This document shows, one piece after another, positions 36,665 to 45,429 of a stretch of DNA of 64,000 bases. The position numbers and the translations under genes were made by a program. Position 1 is the stretch's first letter; each line of letters starts with the position of its first letter. The notes below the pieces were generated by a model that was not told where the DNA came from, made no database searches, and worked only from the letters and a program-made list of their open reading frames with translations. The stretch is from Betaproteobacteria bacterium (lineage in GTDB: Bacteria; Pseudomonadota; Gammaproteobacteria; Burkholderiales; Burkholderiaceae_D): the NCBI GenBank assembly GCA_025362735.1, contig JANYFL010000043.1:1-64000 (forward strand), given 5' to 3'.

Positions 36665-38035
36665 ATGAGTGTGGCAACAAATGGACAAGCTGGACAACCC
36701 GTCGTCCAGTGGCCGGAGCCTCCCCATCTGAAACTGAAACAGGATCAACAGGCGCTTGCGGTCTGCGAGATTGAACTGACCGACGGCAAACGCCAAAGTG
36801 GCTTGCTGAGTTATTTCACGGGTCGCGATGATTACCTGATGTTCAAGCCGGTTTCCGCGACTGCCAGAAATGAAGGCATATTCAAAGTCGATCTGAGCCT
36901 TATCAAACAGATGCGCCTGACCCAGCCCGTTCAGGCCCGGCCTTATGACCAGGATGATGCCGCCAGCGCCGAGCAAACGCAAGTCTACAGTGTCGAGTTC
37001 AATGACGGCGAGATTCAGACCGGCGAAACCTCCGGTCACGTGAACATGCCCAATGGCTTGTTTCTCTATTCGCAAGCCAACGATACGCCGGACGCACTGC
37101 GTCGGGTGTTCATTCCCACCTCGGCCGTGGCTTACTTCCAGATTGGCGACCCGATGGGCAAGCTGCTGGTTGAAGAAAATGCAGTCAGCGAAGAAGATTT
37201 GCAGCAAGCGGTAGCCAAACAGCAAGAAATGCGCAAGCAATTGCTGGGGGATTATCTGCTCAACGAAGCCTATATCACCCAGGATCAACTTGATCAGGCG
37301 ATGCAGCTTCAGCAAAGCCGTCCCAGCCTGCGCCTTGGGGAAGCCCTGATCGAGATGGGCGCGCTGACCGCAGCCGCATTGGACGCAGCCCTGGCGCGGC
37401 AACGCTCCAATCGCAGTCGCCCACTCAGTCAGATCTTGATCGAGATGGGTGTACTGGATCAGGGCACTTTGCAAAAGGTACACGCCAAAAAAACCGGCTT
37501 GCCGTTTGTCAGCCTGACGAGTTTCAACATTGCTCGCAAAATCAAATCGCGCATACCCGCCGAGATGGCCCAACAGGGTGGCTTTATTCCGCTGGCCATG
37601 GAGGAGGACGCGCTGATTGTTGCATTCAGCAGTTCGCCCGATACTGAAATCTTGAGCAAATTGGCCTCATTGGCCGGTGTGCGCGTGGTGCCAGTGATGG
37701 CCACCGCCGCCGAAATTCGAGCCAAGCAAGAACTTCTCTATTCTGGCGAAGATGACGAGGAAGACGACACCGATGACGGCGCCGAATTACTGGCTCAGGC
37801 TGAACAACTCGAAGTCGAAACCATCAACGACCCGGCGGTCGACAAACTGTTCCAGAAAAGCCAGCCGATTGAGATGACGGAGCAAGCCAAGCCAGGCGAA
37901 CTCGCCTCAGACGCCGTTCTCTTGCAAGTCACGCAGCGACTGCTCAGTGCCGGAGTCACAACCGGCACGCTCGAGATCCATATCGAAAACGAGGCAGGCA
38001 AACGCGTCACTCGCATCCGCTATAAAAAAGCTTGA
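36665..38035 (+). CDS. MshEN/GspE N-terminal-repeat protein without ATPase domain
   Basis: Soluble protein of 456 residues from the ATG at 36665 (GGGAG 9 nt upstream). The first 160 residues form β-rich modules of unknown type (CEIELTDGKRQSGLL and VEFNDGEIQTGETSGH look like two copies of one fold). From about 172 there are three or four repeats of the form LG-x2-L-x3-G-x-(I/L)-x4-L-x2-A-x2-Q, e.g. RLGEALIEMGALTAAALDAALARQ, the MshEN/GspE-N pattern that can bind c-di-GMP. A GspE-N domain (KKTGLPFVSL…) follows, then an acidic region. The PilB/GspE ATPase that normally comes next is absent. Confidence 0.78.
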   Translation: MSVATNGQAGQPVVQWPEPPHLKLKQDQQALAVCEIELTDGKRQSGLLSYFTGRDDYLMFKPVSATARNEGIFKVDLSLIKQMRLTQPVQARPYDQDDAASAEQTQVYSVEFNDGEIQTGETSGHVNMPNGLFLYSQANDTPDALRRVFIPTSAVAYFQIGDPMGKLLVEENAVSEEDLQQAVAKQQEMRKQLLGDYLLNEAYITQDQLDQAMQLQQSRPSLRLGEALIEMGALTAAALDAALARQRSNRSRPLSQILIEMGVLDQGTLQKVHAKKTGLPFVSLTSFNIARKIKSRIPAEMAQQGGFIPLAMEEDALIVAFSSSPDTEILSKLASLAGVRVVPVMATAAEIRAKQELLYSGEDDEEDDTDDGAELLAQAEQLEVETINDPAVDKLFQKSQPIEMTEQAKPGELASDAVLLQVTQRLLSAGVTTGTLEIHIENEAGKRVTRIRYKKA

Positions 38036-38042
38036 TTGTCTT

Positions 38043-38543
38043 ATGGCCGCCAGTTTAGGAATTATTGTCTGCGGCGGTACGCTCGACAAACACTATGATC
38101 CGCTTCAAGGCGAATTAGGTTTTACGCAAACACATTTACCTGAAATGTTGAGTCGCGCGCGCATCACCATTCCGGTTCGCGTTGAGGCCTTGCCGCTATT
38201 GGATAGTCTGGACATGCTGGATGCAGATCGCGAACGCGTTCTAAGCGCGTGTCAGGCCGCTCCTGAGAGCGCATTGGTTGTTACTCACGGTACCGACACC
38301 ATGCCGGAAACGGCGCGCGTCTTAGGCTCTCTTTTCAGTAAGGGCTTGCAAAAAACTATCGTTCTGACCGGCGCAATGATCCCCTATGCCATCGACAATT
38401 CCGATGCGCTGTTCAATCTGGGTTTTGCCTGCGCATGCGCGCAAACTTTGCCTCACGGCGTTTACATTGCAATGAATGGCCGCGTGTTTGCTTGGGATCG
38501 CGTCACCAAAAACCGGGCTCAAGGCGTGTTCGAGAACATCTGA
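38043..38543 (+). CDS. half-length asparaginase-domain protein
   Basis: Protein of 166 residues corresponding only to the N-terminal domain of type I/II L-asparaginases (normally about 330). Both catalytic threonine motifs are present: GIIVCGGTLDKHYD at the start, and VVTHGTDTMPETARVL near residue 80, followed by VLTGAMIPY. The C-terminal domain that completes the active site by dimerisation is missing, but stand-alone forms of this length are known in betaproteobacteria. It starts 7 nt after the MshEN-repeat gene, so probably the same transcript. Confidence 0.78.
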   Translation: MAASLGIIVCGGTLDKHYDPLQGELGFTQTHLPEMLSRARITIPVRVEALPLLDSLDMLDADRERVLSACQAAPESALVVTHGTDTMPETARVLGSLFSKGLQKTIVLTGAMIPYAIDNSDALFNLGFACACAQTLPHGVYIAMNGRVFAWDRVTKNRAQGVFENI

Positions 38544-38563
38544 GCAAGCTCAACTTCGTTAGC

Positions 38564-39136
38564 TTAGCCCGAGCCAACTCCAGCCAAAGTCAGTATTCCC
38601 AGCACCGCAAACAAAACTGCGGCAATCATCCGTATCAACTTGAGCGGAATGCGTACCGCAAAGCGTTCAGCCAGAAAAACAACGGGAACATCGGCAATCA
38701 GCATGCCCAGCGTCGTGCCCGCTACGACTGGCAGCAGATCATGAAAACGCGCTGCCAATGCCACTGTCGCCAGTTGCGTCTTGTCACCCATCTCAGCCAG
38801 AAAGAATGCCATCAGCGTTACGACGAACACGCTTGCCTGACTACGCGTCGTCGCATCCTCTTCGTCAAGTTTGTCAGGAATCAGCGTCCACAGAGCAATC
38901 GCGATGAACGATGCGCCGACGATCCAACGCAACCATTGCGGATCAACCTGCGCTGCAATCCATGCTCCAACCACACCCGCCAGCGCATGATTAGCCAGTG
39001 TCGCCACAAGAATGGCTGCCGTGATCGCCCAGGGCTTTCGAAAACGCACGGCCAGCATCAGCGCGAGCAGTTGCGTTTTGTCGCCGATCTCGCCGATGGT
39101 GACGGCGGCAACGGAGATGAGGAAGGCTTCGATCAT
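38564..39136 (-). CDS. TMEM165/GDT1-family cation exporter
   Basis: Integral membrane protein of 190 residues with six predicted TM helices and the two family signatures EIGDKTQLLALMLAVRF (residues 16–32) and EMGDKTQLATVALAARF (about 115–131). These E-x-G-D-K-(T/S) motifs form the ion path; bacterial members such as MneA export Mn2+. The ATG overlaps the hsdR stop codon by 4 nt, so it is translationally coupled to a restriction gene with which it has no known functional link. Confidence 0.9.
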   Translation of the reverse strand: MIEAFLISVAAVTIGEIGDKTQLLALMLAVRFRKPWAITAAILVATLANHALAGVVGAWIAAQVDPQWLRWIVGASFIAIALWTLIPDKLDEEDATTRSQASVFVVTLMAFFLAEMGDKTQLATVALAARFHDLLPVVAGTTLGMLIADVPVVFLAERFAVRIPLKLIRMIAAVLFAVLGILTLAGVGSG

Positions 39137-41472
39137 GGTTCGCTTTGATAGAGATATTGTTGAAACCCGACAAATGTTTTTCTGATTTGCTCTGGCTGAC
39201 CCAGATCGGCCAGCGCATCGCTGATGGCATTGTTGTATCTGAGCTTGAGCAATGGCGAGAGCTTGTCCTGATCAAGTTCATCGACGCCCTGCTTGACGTA
39301 TTGGGCCAAAACAAAATCGAGGAAGGCCTCCTGCCGATCATTGAAATGACCATGAATCGCAGTCCGTGCCTGCGTCGCCCGCTCCGCACGGCTAATGGGC
39401 TGACTGGCGAAGGCCACATACGCGAGTACATCATATAGATCACTGTTTTCAGCTTCGATGATTCGCTGCATCTCGGCCAGTGGTTGCCGGTCAAATCCCT
39501 TCTCGGACAAACCGAGTAACAGCGCCTTGCGGGTGTCAGGCACGCTCCAGATGCGCCGCAGTTCGTCCTCATCCTTGAAGAACCCGGGCAGCGTGCCGTA
39601 CAGCACTTCCAGAAATTGCGTCGCCGACATCGGCTTGCCATCTGCACTCCAGAACGAAGTCGCCGTCATGTGCTGAATACTGCGCGCCTTACCGTCAGCC
39701 AGCTTGATCTTGATGCGTTTGGTTTGATTCGTTTTCTGTGCAGGTTCATTCGCGGTCAGCGGTGGCACCGCATCGCCTGTGTGTAGTGCCCCACCCGTTG
39801 GCTCCGGCTCGATCGGTTCACCGTCCCACTCCGGATCGCTGAAGTGGTGATGGGCTTTCACAAAATCGTAGATCGTGAAGTAGTCCTTGCCGTCATATAG
39901 GCGCGTGCCACGGCCAATGATCTGCTTGAACTCGATCATCGAGGCCACCGGTCGCATCAGCACGATGTTGCGCACATTGCGCGCATCCACGCCAGTGGAG
40001 AGCTTCTGCGACGTGGTCAGCACCGTCGGAATGGTCTTCTCGTTGTCCTGAAAATCGCGTAGGTGCTGATCGCCCAGCGCGCCATCGTTGGCCGTCACGC
40101 GCACGCAGTAGAGCGGATCGCGGCCATGAGAATCAGAAGCCTTGGCCTGGTTGATCAGGTCACGCACCGCCAGCGCATGCGCCTGGGTCGCGCAGAACAC
40201 GATGGTCTTCTCGCGCTGGTCGATCATCCCCATCATCAGCTTGACCCGGTAAGCCTCACGCTCCTTGATTTCGATGATCTTGTTGAAGTCTTTTTCTTCG
40301 TAGCGCTTGCCTGCCTCGATATCGCCCTCGACCACCTGGTCGTCGGACGTATAAACGTAGTCATCCAGTGTGGTCGCGATCTGCCTGACCTTGAACGGAG
40401 TGAGGAAGCCGTCGTTGATACCTTCCTTGAGCGAGTAGGTGAACACCGGCTCGCCGAAGTAGACGTATGTGTCGGCGTTGATGGTGCGCTTGGGCGTAGC
40501 GGTCAGGCCCAGCTGCACGGCAGGAGCGAAGTAATCAAGAATGGCGCGCCAGCTGCCTTCGTCGTTAGCTCCACCACGATGGCATTCGTCGATGACAATA
40601 AAGTCGAAGAAATCCGGCGGGTACTCGCCGAAGTAAGGCGAAGGCTGCCCGTCTTTGGGTGGGCCGCTCATGAAGGTTTGGAAGATGGTGAAGAAGACCG
40701 CGCCGTTTTTCGGTACCTTGCCAGCCTTCGTGATCTCATCGGGCTTAATGCGCACCAGTGCGCGTTCGTCGAATGCAGCGAACCCGTTGAAGTCGTTGAA
40801 AGCCTGGCCGGCCAGATTGTTGCGATCGGCAAGAAACAGAATGCGTGGCTGACGTGTGCCATCGCGCCCCAGCGTCCAGCGTGCCTTGAACAATTTCCAC
40901 GCGATCTGAAAAGCAATCGAGGTCTTGCCCGTACCGGTGGCCAACGTCAGCAGAATGCGGTCGGCCCCTTCGGCCACGCGAGCAAGCACGCGACTGACTG
41001 CGATCTCCTGGTAATAGCGCAATGCCCACGAACCACCCTTGTCCTCGAAGGGCACGGCAGCGAAGCGGTCGCGCCAAGCGTTTTCGACTGCGAAGGTACG
41101 CTGCCACAGTTCATCCGGACCGGGGAAAGCGAGCGCGTCACCTTCAGTGCCGGTCTCCATGTCCACACCATAAATCTGCTGACCATTGGTGCAGTAGGTA
41201 AAGCGCACCGCCAACTTGGCCGCGTATTTTTTCGCCTGCCCCAGTCCTTCGGTGTAGGGTTTGTCCCAGGCCTTGGCCTCGACCACCGCCAGTTTGGTAT
41301 TGCGGTAGATCAGCACATAGTCGGCAATATCCGCAGCCCCTCGCTTGCCGCCCCCTTGCAGGCGGCCCGGCGCAATCACCTCACGCCGGACGCGACTGCC
41401 TTCGACCATGCCCCAGCCTGCGGCTTTCAAGGCAGGGTCGATGTGCTCGGCGCGGGTTTCGGCTTCGTTCAT
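39133..41472 (-). CDS. hsdR: type I restriction endonuclease subunit HsdR
   Basis: ATP-dependent translocase and nuclease subunit, 779 residues, shorter than EcoKI HsdR (about 1170) but normal for the DEAD-type subfamily. N-terminal nuclease region around IADYVLIYRNTKLAVVEAKAW (D…E-x-K). Helicase motifs: Walker A TLATGTGKTSIAFQ, Walker B VIDECHRGG, motif III LTATPKR and motif VI QIIGRGTRLYDG. The ATG overlaps the stop of the DinD-like gene by 4 nt. A near copy of its first 28 codons occurs at 42346–42459. Confidence 0.95.
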   Translation of the reverse strand: MNEAETRAEHIDPALKAAGWGMVEGSRVRREVIAPGRLQGGGKRGAADIADYVLIYRNTKLAVVEAKAWDKPYTEGLGQAKKYAAKLAVRFTYCTNGQQIYGVDMETGTEGDALAFPGPDELWQRTFAVENAWRDRFAAVPFEDKGGSWALRYYQEIAVSRVLARVAEGADRILLTLATGTGKTSIAFQIAWKLFKARWTLGRDGTRQPRILFLADRNNLAGQAFNDFNGFAAFDERALVRIKPDEITKAGKVPKNGAVFFTIFQTFMSGPPKDGQPSPYFGEYPPDFFDFIVIDECHRGGANDEGSWRAILDYFAPAVQLGLTATPKRTINADTYVYFGEPVFTYSLKEGINDGFLTPFKVRQIATTLDDYVYTSDDQVVEGDIEAGKRYEEKDFNKIIEIKEREAYRVKLMMGMIDQREKTIVFCATQAHALAVRDLINQAKASDSHGRDPLYCVRVTANDGALGDQHLRDFQDNEKTIPTVLTTSQKLSTGVDARNVRNIVLMRPVASMIEFKQIIGRGTRLYDGKDYFTIYDFVKAHHHFSDPEWDGEPIEPEPTGGALHTGDAVPPLTANEPAQKTNQTKRIKIKLADGKARSIQHMTATSFWSADGKPMSATQFLEVLYGTLPGFFKDEDELRRIWSVPDTRKALLLGLSEKGFDRQPLAEMQRIIEAENSDLYDVLAYVAFASQPISRAERATQARTAIHGHFNDRQEAFLDFVLAQYVKQGVDELDQDKLSPLLKLRYNNAISDALADLGQPEQIRKTFVGFQQYLYQSEP

Positions 41473-42341
41473 TTTTTCTTTACGGCTTTCTGCACGGTCG
41501 TCTTCACAACTTTGAGAGATGGGCTCCTGCCGGGCGGCAGAAAATTGGCGGCAGACACCACCGGCTTGCCGGTCTTGTCTTCCAGCGCCTGACGCGCCTG
41601 CCTGGCAATGCTGCCACCTTTGGTCGCAGCGACTTTGTTTTCAGCCATGCCGGTGGCGTCATCGGTCTCCGCAATCTGCCGCGTGGACAACTCTGCCAGT
41701 GCGGTAAAAATCAACTCCGCCTCGCTCATGTGGTCACGCAGATTGTGATCGCGCAAACCCTTGATCGCCTTGTGCGCTTTCACACTCACGCCCGACCATT
41801 CCTGATGAATGATGTTAGTGAGAATCGCAAACTCCTCTCCCTTTTTGATGTCGTGCTCAGCCCAGTAATCGGTCAGCTTGTTGCGCGTCTCCTGCCCCGT
41901 CATGCGCTGCTGTATCCACTTCTCGCTCCGCCCATGCTTCTGCCAGGTCTCGCGAGCACGATCCAAAGACAAGGCCGGGTCGGCCATTTCCTGCATACGT
42001 TCATAGCCTACCTTCGCCAGCCAGAGCTTGATTGGTTCGGCTTTCGGGCTGGGGATGGACTGCACCAGGCGCAGCAACGTTTCAGCGGTGGCCACATCGG
42101 TGAGATAGTTCTTGCCATCAGCGGCAGGCAATTTCAGTTGGTGACAATTTGACACCGACTGACTGCCCTCCTTGGTCAACCGCTCTTTCAACTTGTTCCA
42201 ATACTTGCGAGCCGTCTGATAATCCGGTTGCTGGGTCAGCACCTGCACCACATCCACCACCGAAAACCACCAGGTTTCGTTGGCTTCATCGTAGATGCGG
42301 CGGATCGCGTGGCCGTCGAACTCCGTGGGTAATATTTTCAT
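41469..42341 (-). CDS. BRO-N/DinD-like protein inside the restriction operon
   Basis: Protein of 290 residues from the ATG at 42341 (AGGAG 7 nt upstream). The N-terminal 100 residues (IRRIYDEANETWWFSVVDVVQVLTQQPDYQTARKYWNKLKERL) are a BRO-N domain, found in phage antirepressors. The C-terminal part (AILTNIIHQEWSGVSVKAHKAIKGLRDHNLRDHMSEAELIFTALAE) resembles E. coli DinD, a RecA inhibitor. The last 20 residues are lysine-rich. It lies between hsdS and hsdR, overlapping hsdR by 4 nt. DinD-like genes in this position suggest a role in restriction control or DNA damage, but none is proven. Confidence 0.82.
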   Translation of the reverse strand: MKILPTEFDGHAIRRIYDEANETWWFSVVDVVQVLTQQPDYQTARKYWNKLKERLTKEGSQSVSNCHQLKLPAADGKNYLTDVATAETLLRLVQSIPSPKAEPIKLWLAKVGYERMQEMADPALSLDRARETWQKHGRSEKWIQQRMTGQETRNKLTDYWAEHDIKKGEEFAILTNIIHQEWSGVSVKAHKAIKGLRDHNLRDHMSEAELIFTALAELSTRQIAETDDATGMAENKVAATKGGSIARQARQALEDKTGKPVVSAANFLPPGRSPSLKVVKTTVQKAVKKK

Positions 42342-42345
42342 CTGA

Positions 42346-42459
42346 TCACTCCTGTCTCGTGCATTGCTCATGCAGGACGCGGCAGCCTTCGACTACGCCC
42401 CAGCCAGCGGCCTTCAGAGCAAGGTCGATGTGCTCGGCGCGGGTTTCGGCTTCGTTCAT
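42346..42459 (-). pseudogene. hsdR: duplicated 5' stub of hsdR
   Basis: A 37-codon reading from the ATG at 42459. Its first 28 codons (MNEAETRAEHID…ALKAAGWG.VEG.RV) match the start of intact hsdR with about five differences, then the sequence diverges (LHEQCTRQE) and stops at 42346. The ATG overlaps the hsdS stop as ATGA, exactly as expected for the original hsdS–hsdR junction. The stop lies 5 nt before the DinD-like start and the stub carries its Shine-Dalgarno. It marks the point where the DinD-like gene entered the operon. Confidence 0.85.
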
Positions 42460-43556
42460 GCGACCTCAGCTACCTGCTTGTCGGTGGACTTGGAGGTCAG
42501 GGCACCGGTGAAGGCTTGATGCAGTAATGATCTCTTTAGCTCATCAAGGGCAGAGATCTTCGCCATGTAGATTGATGCAAGCTCGACCGCACCTGCCGAC
42601 AGGTTCTCCATTCGCTCGGCGAGAGCGATCTGCTCGCCCAGCGGTGGCCACACTACGCGAAGCGGGTGCACCTGATTCCTGTTGAGTGCCGGGTTGGCCG
42701 CTCCGGAGTCGAGACCCTGGACATCAAGGACCTCGAAAAATCTATGCACGAAGCGTGGATCGTTGCCCTTGAAGTCTTTCACCCAAAGCGTTGTGTCGTG
42801 TGGCCAGAAGTCCTCCTCCAAGTAGAAGACTTTGCCGAGCGTTCCCTTCCGGCCCATCACAACCCCTGGCGCCCTTACCATCGATGTGTCGTGATGGCTC
42901 CGTATGCCGCCGCTCGAAACCACTGGCACTTGACCGTCGCGCTGTTGATCCTTCGTAATGTCGAACCCCCGTTGTAGCGTGACTTGATCACCAATTGTCG
43001 ACTCCGTCCAGGAGGTGTTGCCGGTGGTCAGCGCTCGCCGCATTGCGACCCTTGGAAGCTCGCGCACGTTCCGCAGGGTCGTCTCCGTGTTGGCCTTGGC
43101 GGTGGCGATGCCCTCGAAGGCTTCGTCGAGGATGGCGACAATGCGGCGCTGCTCAGCTAGCGAAGCCGGATAGGCGATCCGAAGGCCACGAAAGGCCGGT
43201 GCGTCCAGCTTCTTCTGCGCCGAGCCTTTTCCAAGAGCGAATATCTCGTCATTGAGTGCGAGCGTGAGTCGATCCAAGAATGTCTGCAGCAGTGTGCCCG
43301 TGTCCTTCGGCGATAGCGTCAGGCCACTGTCATTCAGAAAGAACTCGCCATCGACAAAGCGGGTGCACTCTTCGGACATCCCAAATCGCGACACAACCAC
43401 GCGGTTTGCGCGATTTGTTGTGTCCATGAAGAACGTGGCTCCGCCGCCGCCGTAGACCGGATAGATGCTTCCGCCGTCCCGCTTCTGCACGACTCGAGTG
43501 CCGTACTCCACGTTGCACGCGTCGTCGATGGTTGTGGTGCGCCAAGTCACCATCAC
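42456..43556 (-). CDS. hsdS: type I restriction specificity subunit HsdS
   Basis: DNA-recognition subunit, 366 residues, with two target-recognition domains (about 5–130 and 185–305). Each is followed by a helical spacer: LAEQRRIVAILDEAFEGIATAKANTE and LGEQIALAERMENLSAGAVELASIY. TRD1 contains YPVYGGGGATFFMDT and TRD2 VPVVSSGGIRSHHDTS, the usual β-strand pairs. The recognition sequence cannot be read from the protein. ATGA overlap with hsdM upstream. Confidence 0.94.
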   Translation of the reverse strand: MMVTWRTTTIDDACNVEYGTRVVQKRDGGSIYPVYGGGGATFFMDTTNRANRVVVSRFGMSEECTRFVDGEFFLNDSGLTLSPKDTGTLLQTFLDRLTLALNDEIFALGKGSAQKKLDAPAFRGLRIAYPASLAEQRRIVAILDEAFEGIATAKANTETTLRNVRELPRVAMRRALTTGNTSWTESTIGDQVTLQRGFDITKDQQRDGQVPVVSSGGIRSHHDTSMVRAPGVVMGRKGTLGKVFYLEEDFWPHDTTLWVKDFKGNDPRFVHRFFEVLDVQGLDSGAANPALNRNQVHPLRVVWPPLGEQIALAERMENLSAGAVELASIYMAKISALDELKRSLLHQAFTGALTSKSTDKQVAEVA

Positions 43557-45007
43557 GCGACGAGCCCCCTGATCGTCGCCAGCACATCGGCGCTCTCAGC
43601 ATCGAGCGCCGCAATCTCATCGAGGATGTCCTGCGGCGTGCGCAGCGTGACCTCATCACCGCCGTTCGGGTTCTTGGCCGACAGGTCGTAGGTGGCTGTA
43701 TCGATGCCGACCACGTCCACCGACCAGCTCTGTGCCGAGTCGGCGAAGGTCTTGTGCCGCTCAATGAAATCGCGTAGATCGTCATCGTTCAGCGGGTTGG
43801 TCTTGCCCATGTTTCGGCCCGGGTTCAGTTGGTAGAACCAGACCTTGCGCGTGGGCGCACCTTTCTCGAAAAACAGCACCACAGTCTTGACGCCCGCACC
43901 CTGGAACGTGCCGCCGGGCATGTCCAGCACGGTGTGAAGGTTGCAGCTTTCCAAGAGCAGCTTGCGGATGCTGGTGCTGGCGTTGTCGGTGTTGCTCAGG
44001 AAGGTGTTCTTGATGACGATGGCCGCGCGCCCGCCGGCCCGCAGCGTCTTGATGAAGTGCTGCAGGAACAGGAAGGCCGTCTCGCCGGTCTTGATGGGGA
44101 AGTTCTGCTGGACCTCCTTGCGTTCCTTGCCGCCGAAGGGCGGGTTGGCCAGGATCACGTCGTAGCGGTCGCGGTCCTGGATGTCGCTGATGTTGTCGGC
44201 CAGCGTGTTGGCGTGGATGACGTTGGGCGCCTCGATGCCATGCAGGATCATGTTCATGATCGCGATGACGTAAGCCAGGCTCTTCTTTTCCTTGCCGTAG
44301 AAGGTGCGCGTCTGCAGCGTCTTCAGGTCGTCGGCCTTGTTGGCCTTGGGCAGCAGGTAGTCGAAGGCCTCGCACAGGAAGCCGGCCGAGCCGCAGGCGC
44401 CGTCGTAGATGCGCTCGCCGATCTTCGGGTCCAGCACCTTGATCATGGCGCGGATCAACGGGCGCGGCGTGTAGTACTCGCCGCCGTTGCGCCCGGCGTT
44501 GCCCATGTTCCTGATCTTGGCCTCGTACAGATGCGACAGCTCGTGCTTCTCGGTCTGGGAGCGGAAACGCAGCTCGTCCACCAGGTCGATCACGTCGCGC
44601 AGGTTGTAGCCGCTCTGCACCTTGTTCTTGATCTCGCTGAAGACCTCGCCAATCTTGTATTCGATGGTGTTGGGGCCGCTGGCGCGCTGCTTGAAACCAG
44701 CCAGGTAGGGGAACAGCTTGCCGTTGACGAAGTCGCGCAGATCATCACCGGTCATGGCGGCGTTGTGGTCGAGCTTGCCGTCGGCGGTCTTGGGCGCGGC
44801 CCAGGTGTCCCAGCGGAAGGCTTCGGCCAGGATGAAGCTGTAGCGCTTGCCTTCGAGCTCGGCCTCGGTCGATTTGTCCTGTTCCAAAGCATCAAGGTAT
44901 TTCAGGAACAGCAACCAGGATGACTGCTCGGTGTAGTCGAGTTCGCTGGTGCAGCCCGCGTCCTTGTGCAGGATGTCGTCGATATTTTTAAAAACTTGTT
45001 CAAACAT
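43553..45007 (-). CDS. hsdM: type I modification methyltransferase subunit HsdM
   Basis: N6-adenine methyltransferase of 484 residues. The N-terminal HsdM domain (MFEQVFKNIDDILHKDAGCTSELDYTEQ) is followed by the SAM-binding region (EYYTPRPLIRAMIKVLDPKIGERIYDGACGSAGFL) and catalytic motif IV ANPPFGGKE. First gene of the restriction operon. It is visibly GC-richer at third positions than hsdR or hsdS, which suggests a different recent history. The promoter must lie in the 77-nt gap or further upstream in mazF. Confidence 0.95.
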   Translation of the reverse strand: MFEQVFKNIDDILHKDAGCTSELDYTEQSSWLLFLKYLDALEQDKSTEAELEGKRYSFILAEAFRWDTWAAPKTADGKLDHNAAMTGDDLRDFVNGKLFPYLAGFKQRASGPNTIEYKIGEVFSEIKNKVQSGYNLRDVIDLVDELRFRSQTEKHELSHLYEAKIRNMGNAGRNGGEYYTPRPLIRAMIKVLDPKIGERIYDGACGSAGFLCEAFDYLLPKANKADDLKTLQTRTFYGKEKKSLAYVIAIMNMILHGIEAPNVIHANTLADNISDIQDRDRYDVILANPPFGGKERKEVQQNFPIKTGETAFLFLQHFIKTLRAGGRAAIVIKNTFLSNTDNASTSIRKLLLESCNLHTVLDMPGGTFQGAGVKTVVLFFEKGAPTRKVWFYQLNPGRNMGKTNPLNDDDLRDFIERHKTFADSAQSWSVDVVGIDTATYDLSAKNPNGGDEVTLRTPQDILDEIAALDAESADVLATIRGLVA

Positions 45008-45084
45008 GCAGTGTTTCTATGGGATGGGCCATTTGCGATGGCCACGAATAAATGGATTCGAGATTGAAGGTGTTGTCGCCAGGA

Positions 45085-45429
45085 TTAGCGCGAACCGCCC
45101 AGCAACTGGGTTAACCCGGCACGAACGCCTTCGACATCGGCTGATGCAAGCTGACCAAGCTGCCCCTTCACCAGTCGATGGTCCAGAGTAAAAAGTTTGA
45201 AGCGTACTTTGGATGGTGCGGGCAAACCGGCGGCAGCCAAGTCGCTAATCGTGCAGTCCAGTGGCCATGGCGAATTGGCCTCTGAGGTAATCATGGCCAT
45301 GACCGAATGACCTGCAGGGGTATTGAATGCGGCGGGCTCGGAGAGCACAACGGCCGGCCGGTTTTTGGTGGCGTTGCGGTCGGTAAACGGAAAAGGGACG
45401 CGCACGACCGCGTACAGGTCAAAGCCCAC
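45085..45429 (-). CDS. mazF: MazF/PemK-family toxin
   Basis: Predicted sequence-specific endoribonuclease, 114 residues from the GTG at 45429, which has AGGAAG 6 nt upstream and overlaps the antitoxin by 11 nt; longer readings run antiparallel to nothing useful. Typical PemK elements: DLYAVVRVPFPFTDRNATKNRPAVVLS (β1–β2 loop and the conserved arginine), VMAMITS and SKVRFKLFTLDHRLVKGQLGQL. Co-transcribed with its antitoxin. It lies directly in front of hsdM, so read-through into the restriction operon is possible. Confidence 0.87.
   Translation of the reverse strand: MGFDLYAVVRVPFPFTDRNATKNRPAVVLSEPAAFNTPAGHSVMAMITSEANSPWPLDCTISDLAAAGLPAPSKVRFKLFTLDHRLVKGQLGQLASADVEGVRAGLTQLLGGSR

Noticed and set aside
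40063-41592. 509-codon plus-strand frame
   Set aside because: Antisense to hsdR and the DinD-like gene, whose motifs are unambiguous.
41469-42341. Prophage remnant suggested by the BRO-N domain
   Set aside because: No integrase, structural or lysis genes and no att-like repeats nearby; the gene fits a known position inside type I restriction operons.
43829-44923. 364-codon plus-strand frame
   Set aside because: Antisense to GC-rich hsdM; valine/leucine/aspartate-rich as expected for a GC-driven shadow.
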